64,000 nucleotides of DNA from Cladophialophora immunda (Eukaryota > Ascomycota > Eurotiomycetes > Chaetothyriales > Herpotrichiellaceae). The stretch lies in assembly GCF_000835495.1 (NCBI RefSeq), contig NW_015622544.1:3872855-3936854 (forward strand), in the 5' to 3' direction. Numbering within the stretch: the stretch's first letter is position 1; every line of letters starts with the position of its first letter. The notes under the pieces were generated by a model. That model ran no database searches. It saw only the letters and a list, made by a program, of their open reading frames with translations, and was not told the DNA's origin. The position numbers and the translations under genes are program-made. Shown here in pieces: positions 1 to 10,889 of the stretch.

Positions 1-883
1 TAAGCTCTAAACGCGTTACATCTTGAAACCTATCTTTCTTACACCTTCGTTGGCGCTTGCGTGGGATAGCCGCTCAGACAACCGACTGGTCGATTTAAAG
101 ACTCTGCCCCAGATTCTTTGGGCCTGTCAACATGGGCATGGAAATTCCTTCCAGGTTGCGAGGCTTGTTGTATTGTCGTTGCAAAGGAAATCAAGTACCT
201 CGTACGGCGCCCAATAGTAATGAGGCCGTTTCGATGGCCGCCAAGCTATGCGTTGGCTCAGTCCATTAGTCGGTTGAATGTCACAGCAGCTGAAGCGGAT
301 CGTTTGGTCTCCGCAACTTTCAAACATCAGCTTCCCTCCGCCATCTTGTGTCTCCAGTTTCCTCTTCCTGCCTGGGCTATAGGTAATAGACCTATTTCGG
401 TACCACCTATTGCCAGTCGGACGGCGCACAACAAACCTGGGCGGCAGCAGGTCAGGCCTGATCGTTCAAGCCGTAGGAAACACTGCTCATGATTTCGGAC
501 CCAGCCTGACTGAATGACTGCAGGAAAACGGCACCATTCTGCCCAAGAAGAAGCAGAGGACGGAGATACAATAGAGCACCGGCGAGAAAGTCGAAGAATA
601 GAGGAGATCCGTTAGCTCCTTCTACTCTATACGACTTCATTACCTCGTTCCTGTGTCACTGAGCACGTTGAAACCTCCCACTGCCAGAAAAATAACCTGA
701 GACCAAACCCCAAAGTCTCCCGCAAGAGCCTGCGATTACAAGAGAAGCAAGTTGTGAGCAAGCAACGAACTGCAAGGGCGTGACAAACGAGATCATCACA
801 GGAACAGGAATATTTTCGGCCGGGGACTTCATTTGCATCACTTCTGCTCAGCTTTTCACACTTCACGGGCACAATTCTGAGCA
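1..883. other. intergenic, no gene seen
   Basis: Open frames here are short, overlap on both strands and show no family resemblance. I see no RNA gene or repeat. The right end is presumably the upstream region of the broken NLR gene that starts at 884. Confidence 0.5.
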
Positions 884-2849
884 ATGGATCCCGTTTCGGC
901 TGTGGGCCTTGTCTCCTCCATCCCTCAGCTAATTGCGACAACAGCGAAGGTCATTAGCTATGTGAACGACATCGAGAAGGCCCCAATTGAGCGGGCGCAA
1001 ATTGCTCAGCACGCTTCGAGCCTCCTAGTGATGCCATGTCGACGTCGCGCGAGTTCTGATTGGAAAGGGGGCAGATGTTAACCAGAAAGATGCCGTAATG
1101 AGAAGATTGAGACATCGCGACCGAGAATCTCCCCTCACAGAGGATGACGACAAGGGCCACGACAGTGACGGTGACGTGTGGGAGGAAGATGGCGGAACCT
1201 CATTAATCCTAGCCGTGGAGGAGGGTCATGAGGCTCTAGTTCTCCTGCTCCTCGATAATGGGGCCGACATATCTGCAACCCAGGCACACGGCGTGACGGC
1301 GCTCCACGCGGCAGCTCGATCCGGTCATAGTAGGCTTGCGGAGATGTTGATCTCGAGAGGTATTGATATCTCAACAAAGGACGAAATGGGGAAAACCGCG
1401 TTGCACCACGCAGCAAGGTGGGGACAAGCAGAAACAGCGCAGATATTATTGAAAAGCAAAGCGAATCCACTTGCCGAGGACCATGAAGGTAACACAGCAG
1501 TCCATGAAGCTGCGGTGAGCGGGCACGAGGAAGTTCTAAAGCTATTGCTCGAACACGTGGGCAAAGGGGATGAGACCGAGCAATTGCTCGCGACTACACG
1601 ACTCCGTCGGGCAGTCGACCAGGCAGAAAAGGACGAAGTGAGGTCCTTGCTGGAAAAGGGAGCAGATCCCAATTTAGTTTCCCAAACAGATCTGCCCCTG
1701 TTGCACCTCGCTATTGCGCGCGAGGACGACGACGTGCTGCAACCCCTATTGACCAACAAGGCCAGCGTCAGTATGAAAGACCGTTTCGGAAGGACTCCTT
1801 TGCACTGGGCAGCCTGTAGAGGCTACGACGTTGGCGTTCGACTCCTCCTTGAGCACGGTGCTGATATCCGAGCGGCAGATACAGATGGGGCAACACCACT
1901 CCATTGGGCAACAACATATGGAAATGCTACGGTAGTGAAGCGATTGCTCGACAATGGATCGCCACTGGATATGAAAGACAAGAATGAACAAACAGCGCTA
2001 GCTTGGTTGTTCAAACCATTCTATAATAACTACCATTATTTTATGGTTCGCGGCGGTGACGGTCTGCCCGAAGAGGAAAGAGAAGATGAGGAACAAAGGG
2101 CTAAAAGATATCTGGACATTCTTGAGCTCCTCATCGAAAGGGGAGCAGATCTAAATGAGCCTCTGCCATACTGGGGCAGCATTCTGCCATTGGCAGCCTG
2201 TTCCCACCAGGGGCTGACCAGATTAGCTCTACTGCGGCGAGTTATCGAAGCCGGGGGAGATGTGGCAGCACAGACCGAGGATGGCACGAGTTCGTTGTAT
2301 CTGGCAGCAAGTGATGGCGAAATAGAGGCTGTACGACTTCTCCTGAAGCATGGAGCCGACCCCAATCAGGGAAATAAGCGTCATATATTCATTCTTGGTC
2401 GACCTGAACACCATGGGCATGGCATGACAGCACTTCACTAAGCAGCACGGGAGGGTGATGTGGAAATGGCTTACCTGCTCATCGAAGCCGGAGCCGATGT
2501 GGAAGCAGTTAATGAAGACGGGATCACGGTATTGCACGAGGCAGCCACCCACGGGCTTGGGACAGCAGCAGTCCTTGACCTTCTTCTTGCCCGAGGGGTT
2601 GATATTAACGCTCACTATGGTGACAAGAAAGCAACTGTACTCCACCATGCAGCTATGGAAGGGGATATCGCAATGGTGCAGTATCTGCTTCAACGCGGTG
2701 CTCGTATTACCGCTACTGATGTCGATGGAATGACGGCGCTTGACCGGGCGAAAGAGTTGGGCTTGGAAGCAATGGCGTTCGTTCTAGTTGGATATCGCGC
2801 ACCGACGTTGGATTGTGTCCAAGGGGAACCAGGACAAAGTCCAAGTACC
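884..2849 (+). pseudogene. broken NLR: N-terminal domain fused to ankyrin repeats, NACHT missing
   Basis: The ATG at 884 opens a peptide beginning MDPVSAVGLVSSIPQLIATT, the typical start of the helical N-terminal domain of fungal STAND/NLR proteins (Helo-like family). This frame is recognisable to about 1025 (ASSLL) and then runs into unrelated residues, stopping at 1081. From 1035 a different frame reads HVDVARVLIGKGADVNQKD and continues as about eleven ankyrin repeats; two stops (TAG, TGA at 1026-1031) lie just before it in that frame. No Walker A, Walker B or other NACHT sequence lies between. A single in-frame TAA at 2439-2441 then cuts the ankyrin run (TALH*AAREGDVEMA), after which the same frame continues to 2849. 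I tested an intron at 1028-1074; it does not restore the frame. Most likely an internal deletion removed the NACHT core and the relic then gained a nonsense codon. A sequencing error could explain the TAA alone, but not the missing domain. Confidence 0.75.
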
Positions 2850-2985
2850 TAGGTATAGGTTCAAGCAATGGATGTTTTCACAATCAAAATCTTAAGTATG
2901 GCAAGGTGTTGATCGCTCCCTGTCCTCGAGTAGTGTACGCTTCTCGTAGATTAGTGCACCGTGCAGAACAGTTTCCAAATGAATC

Positions 2986-3224
2986 TCAACACCGCAGATT
3001 CGTCTGCGCAAGGTGGTACAAGGTGGTATATAACCGACGTTGATCGATTTCCTCAAACCCAACCTTGAGGCACAGATCATCAGGACTAGATATCGGCGTG
3101 ATCGCAAGGTGCGCCTCGTCGGCAAGCACGACAACCCCATTAGGTGAATACGAGGTCTGACTAGCACCAGGCTCAGCCTTCGCTGTACTTGTAGGCTGGA
3201 GATGTTGCGAGGCAGCAGGCCTGG
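2986..3224 (-). other. possible orphan exon or gene relic
   Basis: Read on the minus strand from 3224, just after an acceptor-like TTCATTTCAG, one frame is open for 78 codons. It looks protein-like in composition, including GVVVLADEAHLAITPISSPD and later LYHLAQTNLRC, and ends in TGA at 2986-2988. A donor-like GTAAGG lies about 100 nt upstream, but no joining exon keeps the frame. I do not recognise a family. It may be the last exon of a lost gene or a chance open frame. Confidence 0.25.
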
Positions 3225-3519
3225 CTGAAATGAATAAGGGGTCAATGGGGTTAAGGGCTTAAAGCTGGGTACCTGGGTAGTCAGACCAAGGGAGCCAGAT
3301 TAGGCCCCTTACCCTCGGCTCAGGGAGGCGCTCAACCACGCTCATCGAAGGCCTCAGCGAACCTAGTCGATTCCTGCCCCCATACTGCTACCTAAAATTC
3401 CTTATGCGGAGCGCTCGCGATTCCTGCTGCTTGCTTGTATGTGCAATATGTGTCCACTCTGCCGAAATCTTTTGCCTCGGGGGGTGGGGGGGCCCTACCT
3501 GTTATGTGATTGGGTTCAC

Positions 3520-3660
3520 CATATATATTATATACACCCTGAACTGTGCCTTCCTTACCATTTTCGTTCAGCAAAGGGAGCGAGGCCGCTTTAATCGGGC
3601 ATGTGACGGAGCATCGAGGAGGCCCGGCCGAGCACGGAAGAGCGTCGTGGGAGCCACTGG
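3520..3660 (+). repeat. dispersed repeat copy A (inverted partner at 18102-18216)
   Basis: About 115 nt, from the CTGAACTGTGCC at 3539 to GAGCCAC near 3657, matches the reverse complement of 18102-18216 with scattered substitutions and one short insertion. Shared blocks include CCTTACCATTTTCGTTCAG and CCCGGCCGAGCACGG. Both copies have an AT-rich TATATA tract just to one side. The pair could be remnants of LTRs or another transposon end. Confidence 0.7.
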
Positions 3661-4464
3661 GCGAGCCAAAGGGAAGCGCTGCCTGATGCCTAAGCGTCTA
3701 CTTGCTACTTTACTTCTCCCGAGCTGTGGAATCATCCTCTGCTGGCGTAAGACCGGCCATGAAGTAGGCGAGGCGTCATGGTGATTGAATCAGCCGCAAG
3801 AAACGGGTGTGCTAGTCTGGCTGGAAAAGGAGTTCAAGCGACTGTCACGGATACAGTAGATACAATGAGCAATTGAATAGGACGGGGGCCCAAGGGAGGT
3901 AGAAGAGAGTGACTTCGAAAGTGACTTTCGATCATGAGCGGGCAACGTAGTAGCCCTTAAACTCGAGCACTACTCGATGGCAACCATCACTCCATATCCG
4001 ATCCCTCACGGTGACCCGTCAACTGGGCACTGAGGGAGGCGAGGTGCCAATCGGATTCCGTCTGAAGCTCGAATCCCAAGAACCTAGGCCGCTTCGCTGG
4101 CTTCGCGGACGACGTGGTTTGCAATTAAGATATCCATACGTCGATCCTGGTAGCATGTGTAACATCAGTGTTGGAGTGGTTGAAACGGAAGCAGCCCTTC
4201 CTTGGATATCCCGATTTGAAGTCAACTTGGTAGCACCACGGAGCAAGTTGCTCGGGTTTCAAGCTTGGGGCCAACATATTTCAATTGCTGCAGTAAACAT
4301 GACTCGTATTGCCTCTGAGATGTTTCTTGAAACGTAGACCAAATCTCTGGCATCCAACACCCTTCCGACTCGGCAAGGGCGATCGTGTGGCCTGAGTCCT
4401 TGCTAATATCTTGAAGGAGATCCGTCGAAGAAGGTAACAACATGTCGGACAAAGCGGTATGGCT

Positions 4465-6860
4465 CTAGCCTGGCCTATTCTCTTCGTCTGTGGTCGGAGG
4501 GCGGCGTCGTCCCAAGTCGAGATGTAGTCCATCCAGAGGTACTGTTGAGGGAATCCTCCCACGCCACTTCAGCACCCGGTTTGAGAACAAGGTGACCAAG
4601 AGAGGGAGAGCGCCCATGACGGCGAAAAAGAGGAGAACACCGAGAAATGACTTGGGATTCGGCGGCAGAAAGGGCATGACCTTGCCATCCATCGAGAAGA
4701 AATTTGCAGCTAATGCAAAGGGTGATATATATAGCTGGCGAAAACGGAGCTGGTTAAATCGATGTCGCTGTGATATAAGGAAAACTTACCATCATAATGA
4801 GTGAGAGAAATTTGTTGTCATGTCCGATTTGCATGGCCCGAAGCGTCAGTCTGTTGTTCTCATGCGCGATTTGCATAGTCTCAAGCGTGAGCTTGAGACT
4901 GTCGTGACCGAGTTGCGTGGTCTCAAGCGCGAGCCTGCTGTTGAGCTTTGGCAGCAGTCAGTAACGTGCCGAAGATTTGTCGGTTGACTGACCGTCTCCG
5001 CGATTGTTTTGAGGGCTTTTTCTACTTTCTCAAGAGCCTTCTGAAGTCTCTGCAGCTCGTGAAGTTCGCCTTTCATGGCCATAAACAGTGGCCAACACAG
5101 TGGCAGCCCAGAGAAGACGCGAGAGTGGGCATCATCAGCCAGGACCCTCTCCACCTCGAAAAGGGTCTGGTTCAGCCTGTTGGCAAATTGCGCCGAGAGG
5201 TGCATGACACGGTTCACGTCATTGACCGATCGCTTAAGTGTCTGGAAGTCTTCCTTTGCTTCGCGGCTGGATTCGACAAAGGCGCTTTCGGAAACGGGGT
5301 AGCAACGGCGCTAGCCATTCATCGTCAGCTCCTTTCCAAGATATTGACAGCAAGATCATGGCACGCTCTCGTCTGGGACTTTGAAAAGCTGGCGCCACAG
5401 AAGCCTTTGCGCCACCACGGGATTGCCGAGTCCCCCCTGAAAGCTAGTGGCAACGAGGCAGTGGAAACATACCTGGTTGTGCTTGTCGACACTATTTTCC
5501 ATCTTCTCCACTGCTAGTTTCCACTCACCCGTAACCTGGGCAAGCCTGGCACCAAACACTCTCAGATAGTATTCCCGCGGATCCTGGATCGGAGCATCTG
5601 CATCTGCTATTCCTATCAGAGGGTCCATGCAAGCTCCCCCGTTGATCTCGCCGTCTTCTTGATCTTGAAGAATGTCATCGCCGATGTTTTCATCATCGCC
5701 GATGAAGTACGCGTCGGTGAAGCAGTGTGCAGTCCACCGCTTGACATCCAAGCCTGCAACGACGCATGAGACCTGAGCTTCATAGAGAAATTCGGCATTG
5801 TCGGACTTGCCCCAACGAGTGAAGGACACATCCAGAGTTTGGCGAAGTGGTGTTCCATCAAGGTGATGACGGGGGTCTTCTTGTCGTGGTGCGGAGGTTT
5901 TCCAGACGTAGTAAGGTAGATGGAATTCGAGCTGAAAATTTGCCAAGTCGGTAGTCTATAGCTCCGTTACGTTAGTGACACACCATAAGAGCCAGTAACG
6001 GTGAGCAGGACCATAGGAGTGACCTGAATGAATGCCTGCCGATTGAAATAGCGATATATGGCTCCGCGAAGTGCAGTAGCTTGGTGTGGGGAAGCAGTTC
6101 GAGCCAGGGCGTAGATGCCTGAACCGTCCAAGTTCGGGATAAACCTAGTGCACAGTCAGTGAGTAGGGCTGAGGCCGGAGAGTTGGTATTGAGGTTGAAC
6201 GTACACCAGGCGGCGATCTGCATCAATAGTTGCCGGAGACAATGAAGTGCTTGAGAGACAATCACTTGCCCCTGTCCATGATACGCATGCTTCTGGCGTC
6301 TTGCAGTCGTCTGCTGGATCGCAGGCGGTTGATAGGGCTGATGGAAAGCGCTAGGGAACAACCATTAGTCGACTCTCATATTTACGAATCCTGGGATTTA
6401 ATGGCTTTCATCGACTCACGGGTTTTGCAAGCTCCAGATAAAGATCGAATACTGTCAAAGCCTTCCCACGGCTTCTTATGTGAATCACATCGCCCTCGAG
6501 CCGTCGTTCATCCAGCCAAGCACCAATATCTCCGTTTCCTTCAAGTGATGCAAGATTGATACCATCACAGAATTCCTGTAGTCTGTTAGCTTGCTCGCGA
6601 CAACTTGGTGATGGGTTGTCCCCGCACATGAACACTCGCACTTCAGTGCCCTCCTCCAATGAGAGCCCCGCCGACACGAGTGCGTCAAGGAAGGAGGTAT
6701 TTTCGACATTGAGATTGACATCATGGTGTTTTTGGGAGGCGTCGGCCCAGCCATCGTCGGAAAAGGCCGCAGGTGGCCAAGACCCCCTTGACCCATTCCC
6801 TTGTTGGACAATTCTCTTTCCATACTTCCTAGACCTCCGAAAGCCGACCTTTTTGGCCAT
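4465..6860 (-). CDS. CorA-like membrane protein with 14-residue repeat stalk
   Basis: Seven exons: 6420-6860, 6205-6350, 6024-6144, 5473-5955, 4993-5310, 4790-4945 and 4465-4734, giving 644 residues with consistent phase. The C-terminal part matches fungal CorA-like (Mg2+ transporter-type) proteins: a coiled-coil stalk, then HDNKFLSLIMM leading into a hydrophobic hairpin (LYISPFALAANFFSMDGKV, then a second segment FLGVLLFFAVMGALPLLV). Exon 6 codes for three near-repeats of 14 residues (two heptads each): RLALETTQLGHD, LKLTLETMQIAHEN and RLTLRAMQIGHDN. The N-terminal half has the middle domain usual in this family (DADRRLVFIPNLDGSGIYAL, then TDLANFQLEFHLPYYVW). The classical CorA GMN motif is not evident, so ion transport is uncertain. 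I chose the Met at 6860; an in-frame Met at 7088 is possible. Introns 3 and 4 (weak donor; 162 nt) are the least certain. A dead paralogue lies at 9729-10486 on the same strand. Confidence 0.7.
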
Positions 6861-8719
6861 GATGGCGATATAGACCGACGAGATGCACAACCGCGACGGC
6901 AATTTGGTGGAGGATAGCTCGCATACCAACGGGTATCTCGCCAGTGTGAGGAGTGTGAGAGCACGTATCTCATAATGGGTGACGATAGCGCACTGAGGGT
7001 CTTCCTTCCAAAGCTTCCTATAGCAATACAAAGCTGCGCCACCTCTGTCCCAGGCGGCTAGCCGGGCTAAAGTAGCAACAGAGACCATAGTTCAGCTTCA
7101 TCTTGTTGCGACAGGGCGCCCAGTGCTTGTCAACGAGTGCCAGCAGGCCGGAAAGGGTTTCTTCGTCGAGAGGTTATCCTGAGACGTTGCCAGCGCAGCA
7201 AAACGTTAGCAAGGTAAAAGGCAACCGTCTACCACCGAGAGCATTTTGATCGCGCTCCAGGCTGTCACGAGGTTAGCTTGAGCGACTGGGTAGGACGCTT
7301 GGGCTGCAGCAGTCAATCGTCAGTTAGCCTATTAGCTGGCATCTGAATGCTAGGCGGTGAGGTATGAAAGGTTGGTGATGCAACGAGCACTTGCGCTTCG
7401 CACCTGGAGGATCGCTTGGTGCCAACCATGCAAGATCTCGGTTGCCCTCTGGCGCCCAACGTGGGCTTTTGGAAAGCCCAAAGCGTTAGGACGGGGCTAT
7501 CAGATTGACAGGCTGTACGGAGTTCGCTGGCAGGCAGAGTCTCACTGCTGCAGCCCCAGTTCCTCGTGGGACATGTTTTCGTTGTTCTTGTGAAGAATGT
7601 GAAGGTTAGAGGTTGCCCACTTGAAGATCTGGAAACGAGGCCAAGAAATCAGACTGTCTTTCATGGCGCTTGAATACGCTGTCAAGGAAAATTTATTAGA
7701 AGTTGACGATAGAGTCTCTGTCCATTGCGACCAGATGACCCAGATCCAAATTTGCAGCTAACACTCAACGCCGCTAGGGAGCTGCTTTGCGACCCGAACG
7801 GCCCGAGGCGATGTGGCTCCACCCACCCAGGCGCCCGGATTTCTGCCCTATGCAATTTCGGCCATCCTCGACCTGCAATTCCATCGGCTCTTTGGCCTCC
7901 AACTTTTCGCACTCTGTCTTGACAATCTAGTCACAATGCACAAATGACACCCCGTACAATCCTCCTGCTGCGTATCTCCCCCAACCGCATTTCCCCAAGC
8001 CGGCTCAGAGTGCGGCCCTTGAACCAAGATGGACGACAACTTGTGGCGGATTAAGCCCACGCCCAAATTCCCGAGGCTGTCGATCCAACTGTCGACTGAC
8101 TGCTGTCATCGATAATACCACGGCTGAGAAAGGCCTTAACACCCTCTGTACAGACTGACCGAGCTTGAAAGATGCGCCCTTTTAGGCATGCCAGAACCAG
8201 TTGGCCCCACGATTGCAGACGCGAGAGATAAAGCCCTGAACGTTGACGCCAATTCGAAATTTTGAACGAGGCCGTCTTCCACCAAACGCCAAAGCAACCC
8301 AATCGAAACAATCACCAACGTCTTGCTCGCTGAAAAAGACCGCGCAGACCCGAGAGTGAACAGGAAAGACGTCTCGAAGTAATGTGGGAGAAAATCCGAA
8401 AATGCTTGTGCTGGGAGCCAAAAGTTCAGTCGAAGTTCGGGAATGAGACACTGTCGAGCATGATATCGCCATGCGCATACTCTTGCGTCCAGGAAGAAAG
8501 TGGTCTCCACCGAGCTTTGGGTTGTCAACAGTTCCGGAGCAGCGTTGTCCGATCCTCGCGCAAGCACTCACATGCACGAGAACGTGCCCCTGCGCGGAAG
8601 AGACCAGCTGGACATTTTGGGAACGCACCGGGTCTTGTCCAGTTGGTCCTTTCCGCGCAGGGGCAGGTTCTTGTATAGGTGGGTACTTGTTCGTCTCATT
8701 GCGGATCTCGATTTCGTCC
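6861..8719. other. intergenic, mostly unassigned
   Basis: I see no convincing gene. At 7450-7465 the sequence TGGCGCCCAACGTGGG is identical to the sequence complementary to the 3' end of a tRNA-Lys, the kind of site used as a primer-binding site by LTR retrotransposons; a GGGCTTT-AAAGCCC hairpin follows at 7463-7480. A long inverted repeat at 8562-8688 is listed separately. Confidence 0.45.
8562..8688. repeat. long inverted repeat (hairpin-forming)
   Basis: Left arm 8576-8613 pairs with right arm 8637-8674; 33 of 38 positions match the reverse complement, including a shared core GCCCCTGCGCGGAA. The similarity continues more weakly for about 14 nt on each outer side. The loop is 23 nt. It lies just downstream of the minus-strand gene at 8720-8944, so it could fall in its 3' UTR. 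It may be a small foldback element or an RNA hairpin. Confidence 0.75.
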
Positions 8720-8944
8720 CTAACCCTTGGGTTGGACCACCTTCTTGCACTGACACGTGCTGCATCTCGCATGATTACAGTGAGGGCAGTTTTGCTTCTG
8801 GATGTTGATCGGGGACTGCCGGCACCGACAGCAGGTATAGACGAAGATGGCACTGGGTTTTTTCGGCTTGGGTTTGGACGGTGGCTGTAATGTTTGTCAG
8901 GTCAATTCTTTTCGTGGCGCCGATTTGGCACGAGCACCCACCAT
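8720..8944 (-). CDS. putative 55-residue cysteine-rich zinc-ribbon-like protein
   Basis: The second exon, 8884 down to the TAG at 8720-8722, codes for a compact basic then Cys-rich sequence: PPSKPKPKKPSAIFVYTCC, then CRQSPINIQKQNCPHC, then CSTCQCKKVVQPKG. Cysteines fall at 19, 20, 22, 34, 37, 42, 45 and 47, with His at 36 and 39. The paired CxxC knuckles suggest zinc binding, as in short fungal zinc-ribbon proteins. The frame is closed by a TGA five codons upstream, inside a 57-nt intron (8885-8941; donor GTGGGT, branch-like CTGAC, acceptor TTACAG). Removing it joins the exon in phase to an ATG at 8942-8944 that sits exactly before the donor, so the first coding exon would be the start codon alone. 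This start is an inference; a longer 5' exon is possible. The function is unknown. Confidence 0.45.
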
Positions 8945-9728
8945 TCTCAAAGATATAGGCCATCAGGCGCAGCATCAGATGATTCTCGGCGCCAAGATCC
9001 CACGACCGCTGTTGGGACATAACCAGATGAACGAGCAACAAACCACGGGCAACAAACCACGAGCAACAAACCACTAAACGAGTGATTGCAGGTATGTATA
9101 CTACAGCTCTACAAGAAAGCTCGACGGCCACCTTTCACATGGATTTCAGATATCTATCCTTGTGTCGGCAGTAAAGATATATCAGTTGAGAGATGTGAAC
9201 AGATTGCTTTATTTTTCGAAGCGGTGTGCTGGACCTAAATTAGAGTGACCTCTTGGCCCGCTATGGCGCATCGGTCCGAAGCCAAACAACTATCTTAAGT
9301 TCGAAAACTCCAATACTATCCTTGCTAGTCACTGAGCGTTGTCTTGCGGTGTCATAGCGCTTCCAGTGCCCTTTCTCTCGTACAGCTTTCTTCGTTGACC
9401 AGGTGTTGTGCGACACGTAAGGGATTGATTTGATGAACAGTGCGACTGCAAACATGATGCGCCGGGCAGTCCAGTCACAGTAACCGGAGTTCAAACGGGC
9501 GGCCACGTCGCGAACATGGCATGTTGACGTCTAGCATTAGTTGCAGTCCAGTTCCGTGAGAAGCCAATTTGTCAAGGTTTCCAAATCCCTCCGAGTGTGT
9601 CCAATCTCGAGTTTGCTGGAAGATGCAAAACCTCAAATCTGTGCCAATCCCGCCTCAGAGAGAGAATTTTCAGCAAGGGAGTGACAAACGTGCTGCTTGT
9701 TGGACGACCTCGAGAACGATTCAGCAGA
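8945..9728. other. intergenic, nothing further seen
   Basis: Apart from a 15-nt minisatellite at 9033-9074, this stretch holds only short overlapping open frames. Confidence 0.4.
9033..9074. repeat. three-copy 15-nt minisatellite
   Basis: The unit GAGCAACAAACCACG is repeated three times with one substitution (GGGCAACAAACCACG in the middle). It lies upstream of the small zinc-ribbon-like gene. Confidence 0.7.
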
Positions 9729-10486
9729 CTAGAGGTCGCGAAGTGCATCAGCTGCTGTCAAGGAGTGGATGACAATATGTCCACGAGGAGTTGTGCTTTG
9801 CTTCGAACAAAGGCAACCATCATTTTCCAAATTTCCGAAGAGAGTGGTGTGGACAGCGACTTGTAAGAGGATGAAAGTCAACGCCAAACCCAGGAATCCT
9901 CTAATGGTAGGACGAAGGAAAGCGATCACGTTCTCCTGCATTGAGAACATACTAGCAGCCAAAGGCGAGTGGCGAAACGAGAATCTAGAATAGACGAAAG
10001 GCGTCAGCGACGGTTCCGGTGAGGCTAGCCATGACCTCCTTACCATCATTATCCACGAGAGGACCTTGGTTTTCTGGCCCGCTCGTTCGACAAGGCCTTG
10101 TTGATGTTGTGTTTGGTTGAAAGTGTTGCGAATCAGCTGAAGCTGCTCCTGGATAGCCTGATTCGTGTCCGTCTGCAATTGGAGTTGCTTCGTTAGTGCC
10201 TCCTTGGTTTTCTCATTGAGCTCAAGCTGCTTCAAGGCTCTTTCCGACATCTCTCAGGCGAGGGAAATTTGTTGTGCACTATTCTCGTTGGTTTGTTGGA
10301 TGAGCAAGAGCTGTTGCCGGACTGCTTCATGGGTCTCTCTGTTCAGGGCAAGTTGTTGGCTGGCCAGTTCGGATGTCTCCCTAGCGAGCACGATCTGTTG
10401 ACTTGTGTTTCGATTCGTCTCTCCGAGATGAGTTGCATCTGTTTGTTGCCAGCTTCGGTGGTTTCTAGCTCGAGATCGAGCCGACG
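9729..10486 (-). pseudogene. dead CorA-like paralogue with about nine 14-residue repeats
   Basis: On the minus strand the sequence reads as a stalk of consecutive 14-residue units such as IVLARETSELASQQ, LALNRETHEAVRQQ, LLLIQQTNENSAQQ, LELNEKTKEALTKQ and LQLQTDTNQAIQEQ. It then gives TKVLSWIMM, a 59-nt intron (9985-10043), ILVSPLA and ASMFSMQENVIAFLRP, followed by a hydrophobic segment. This is the same C-terminal plan as the gene at 4465-6860. Three lesions are visible. A 2-nt insertion near 10417-10424 shifts the frame in the second repeat. An in-frame TGA lies at 10254-10256, where the repeat pattern expects an Arg codon such as CGA. One extra T in the TM region breaks the frame after SPLA. 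The 5' half of the family is absent upstream of 10486, so it is also truncated. Confidence 0.75.
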
Positions 10487-10889
10487 CTACAACACGTCAG
10501 CACATTGACAAGCAAATCAAGCCCCGCTCCTCCGACTGCAGGGTGCGCTTTCGATACTTCCGAGAGGACAACTATCCAGCCCCCTGATTTTGCCAAGTAG
10601 GTCACCGTAATCTCCCTTACGGCGGGCGCTGGGACAAACAAAGAGCCCTTGACGGATGGGAGACGCACGATATAAGGAGGAGACTGAGCCGCTCGTCTCC
10701 TTCTTCCCTTTCCTCCAGATTTCTCCTCTTTGTTACTCTTTGCCCAAACCCTCACATCTATAGTGTATTAAGATAGTAATATCAGGACTTTTAAGCCTTT
10801 TGCATACGTTTGAAGCCCTCTAAAGCCCCTTAGAGCCTTCCCTCGGTCCTTGTCCCTGACAGAGAGGGAGAGGAAGAGAGGATAGTAAG

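Larger units (their letters stand above)
2853..4464. other. intergenic with relics
   Basis: The stretch holds a coding-looking minus-strand fragment (2986-3224) and one copy of a dispersed repeat (3520-3660), both listed separately. There is a G-rich run near 3479-3492. Otherwise I see only short overlapping open frames. Confidence 0.5.

Noticed and set aside
1028..1074. Intron joining the NLR N-terminal domain to the ankyrin repeats
   Set aside because: Donor GTGATG is poor, and the join runs into TAA after seven codons rather than entering the ankyrin frame.
8136..8853. Long minus-strand open frames over the inverted repeat
   Set aside because: Their composition looks random, several frames are open at once, and none shows family resemblance.
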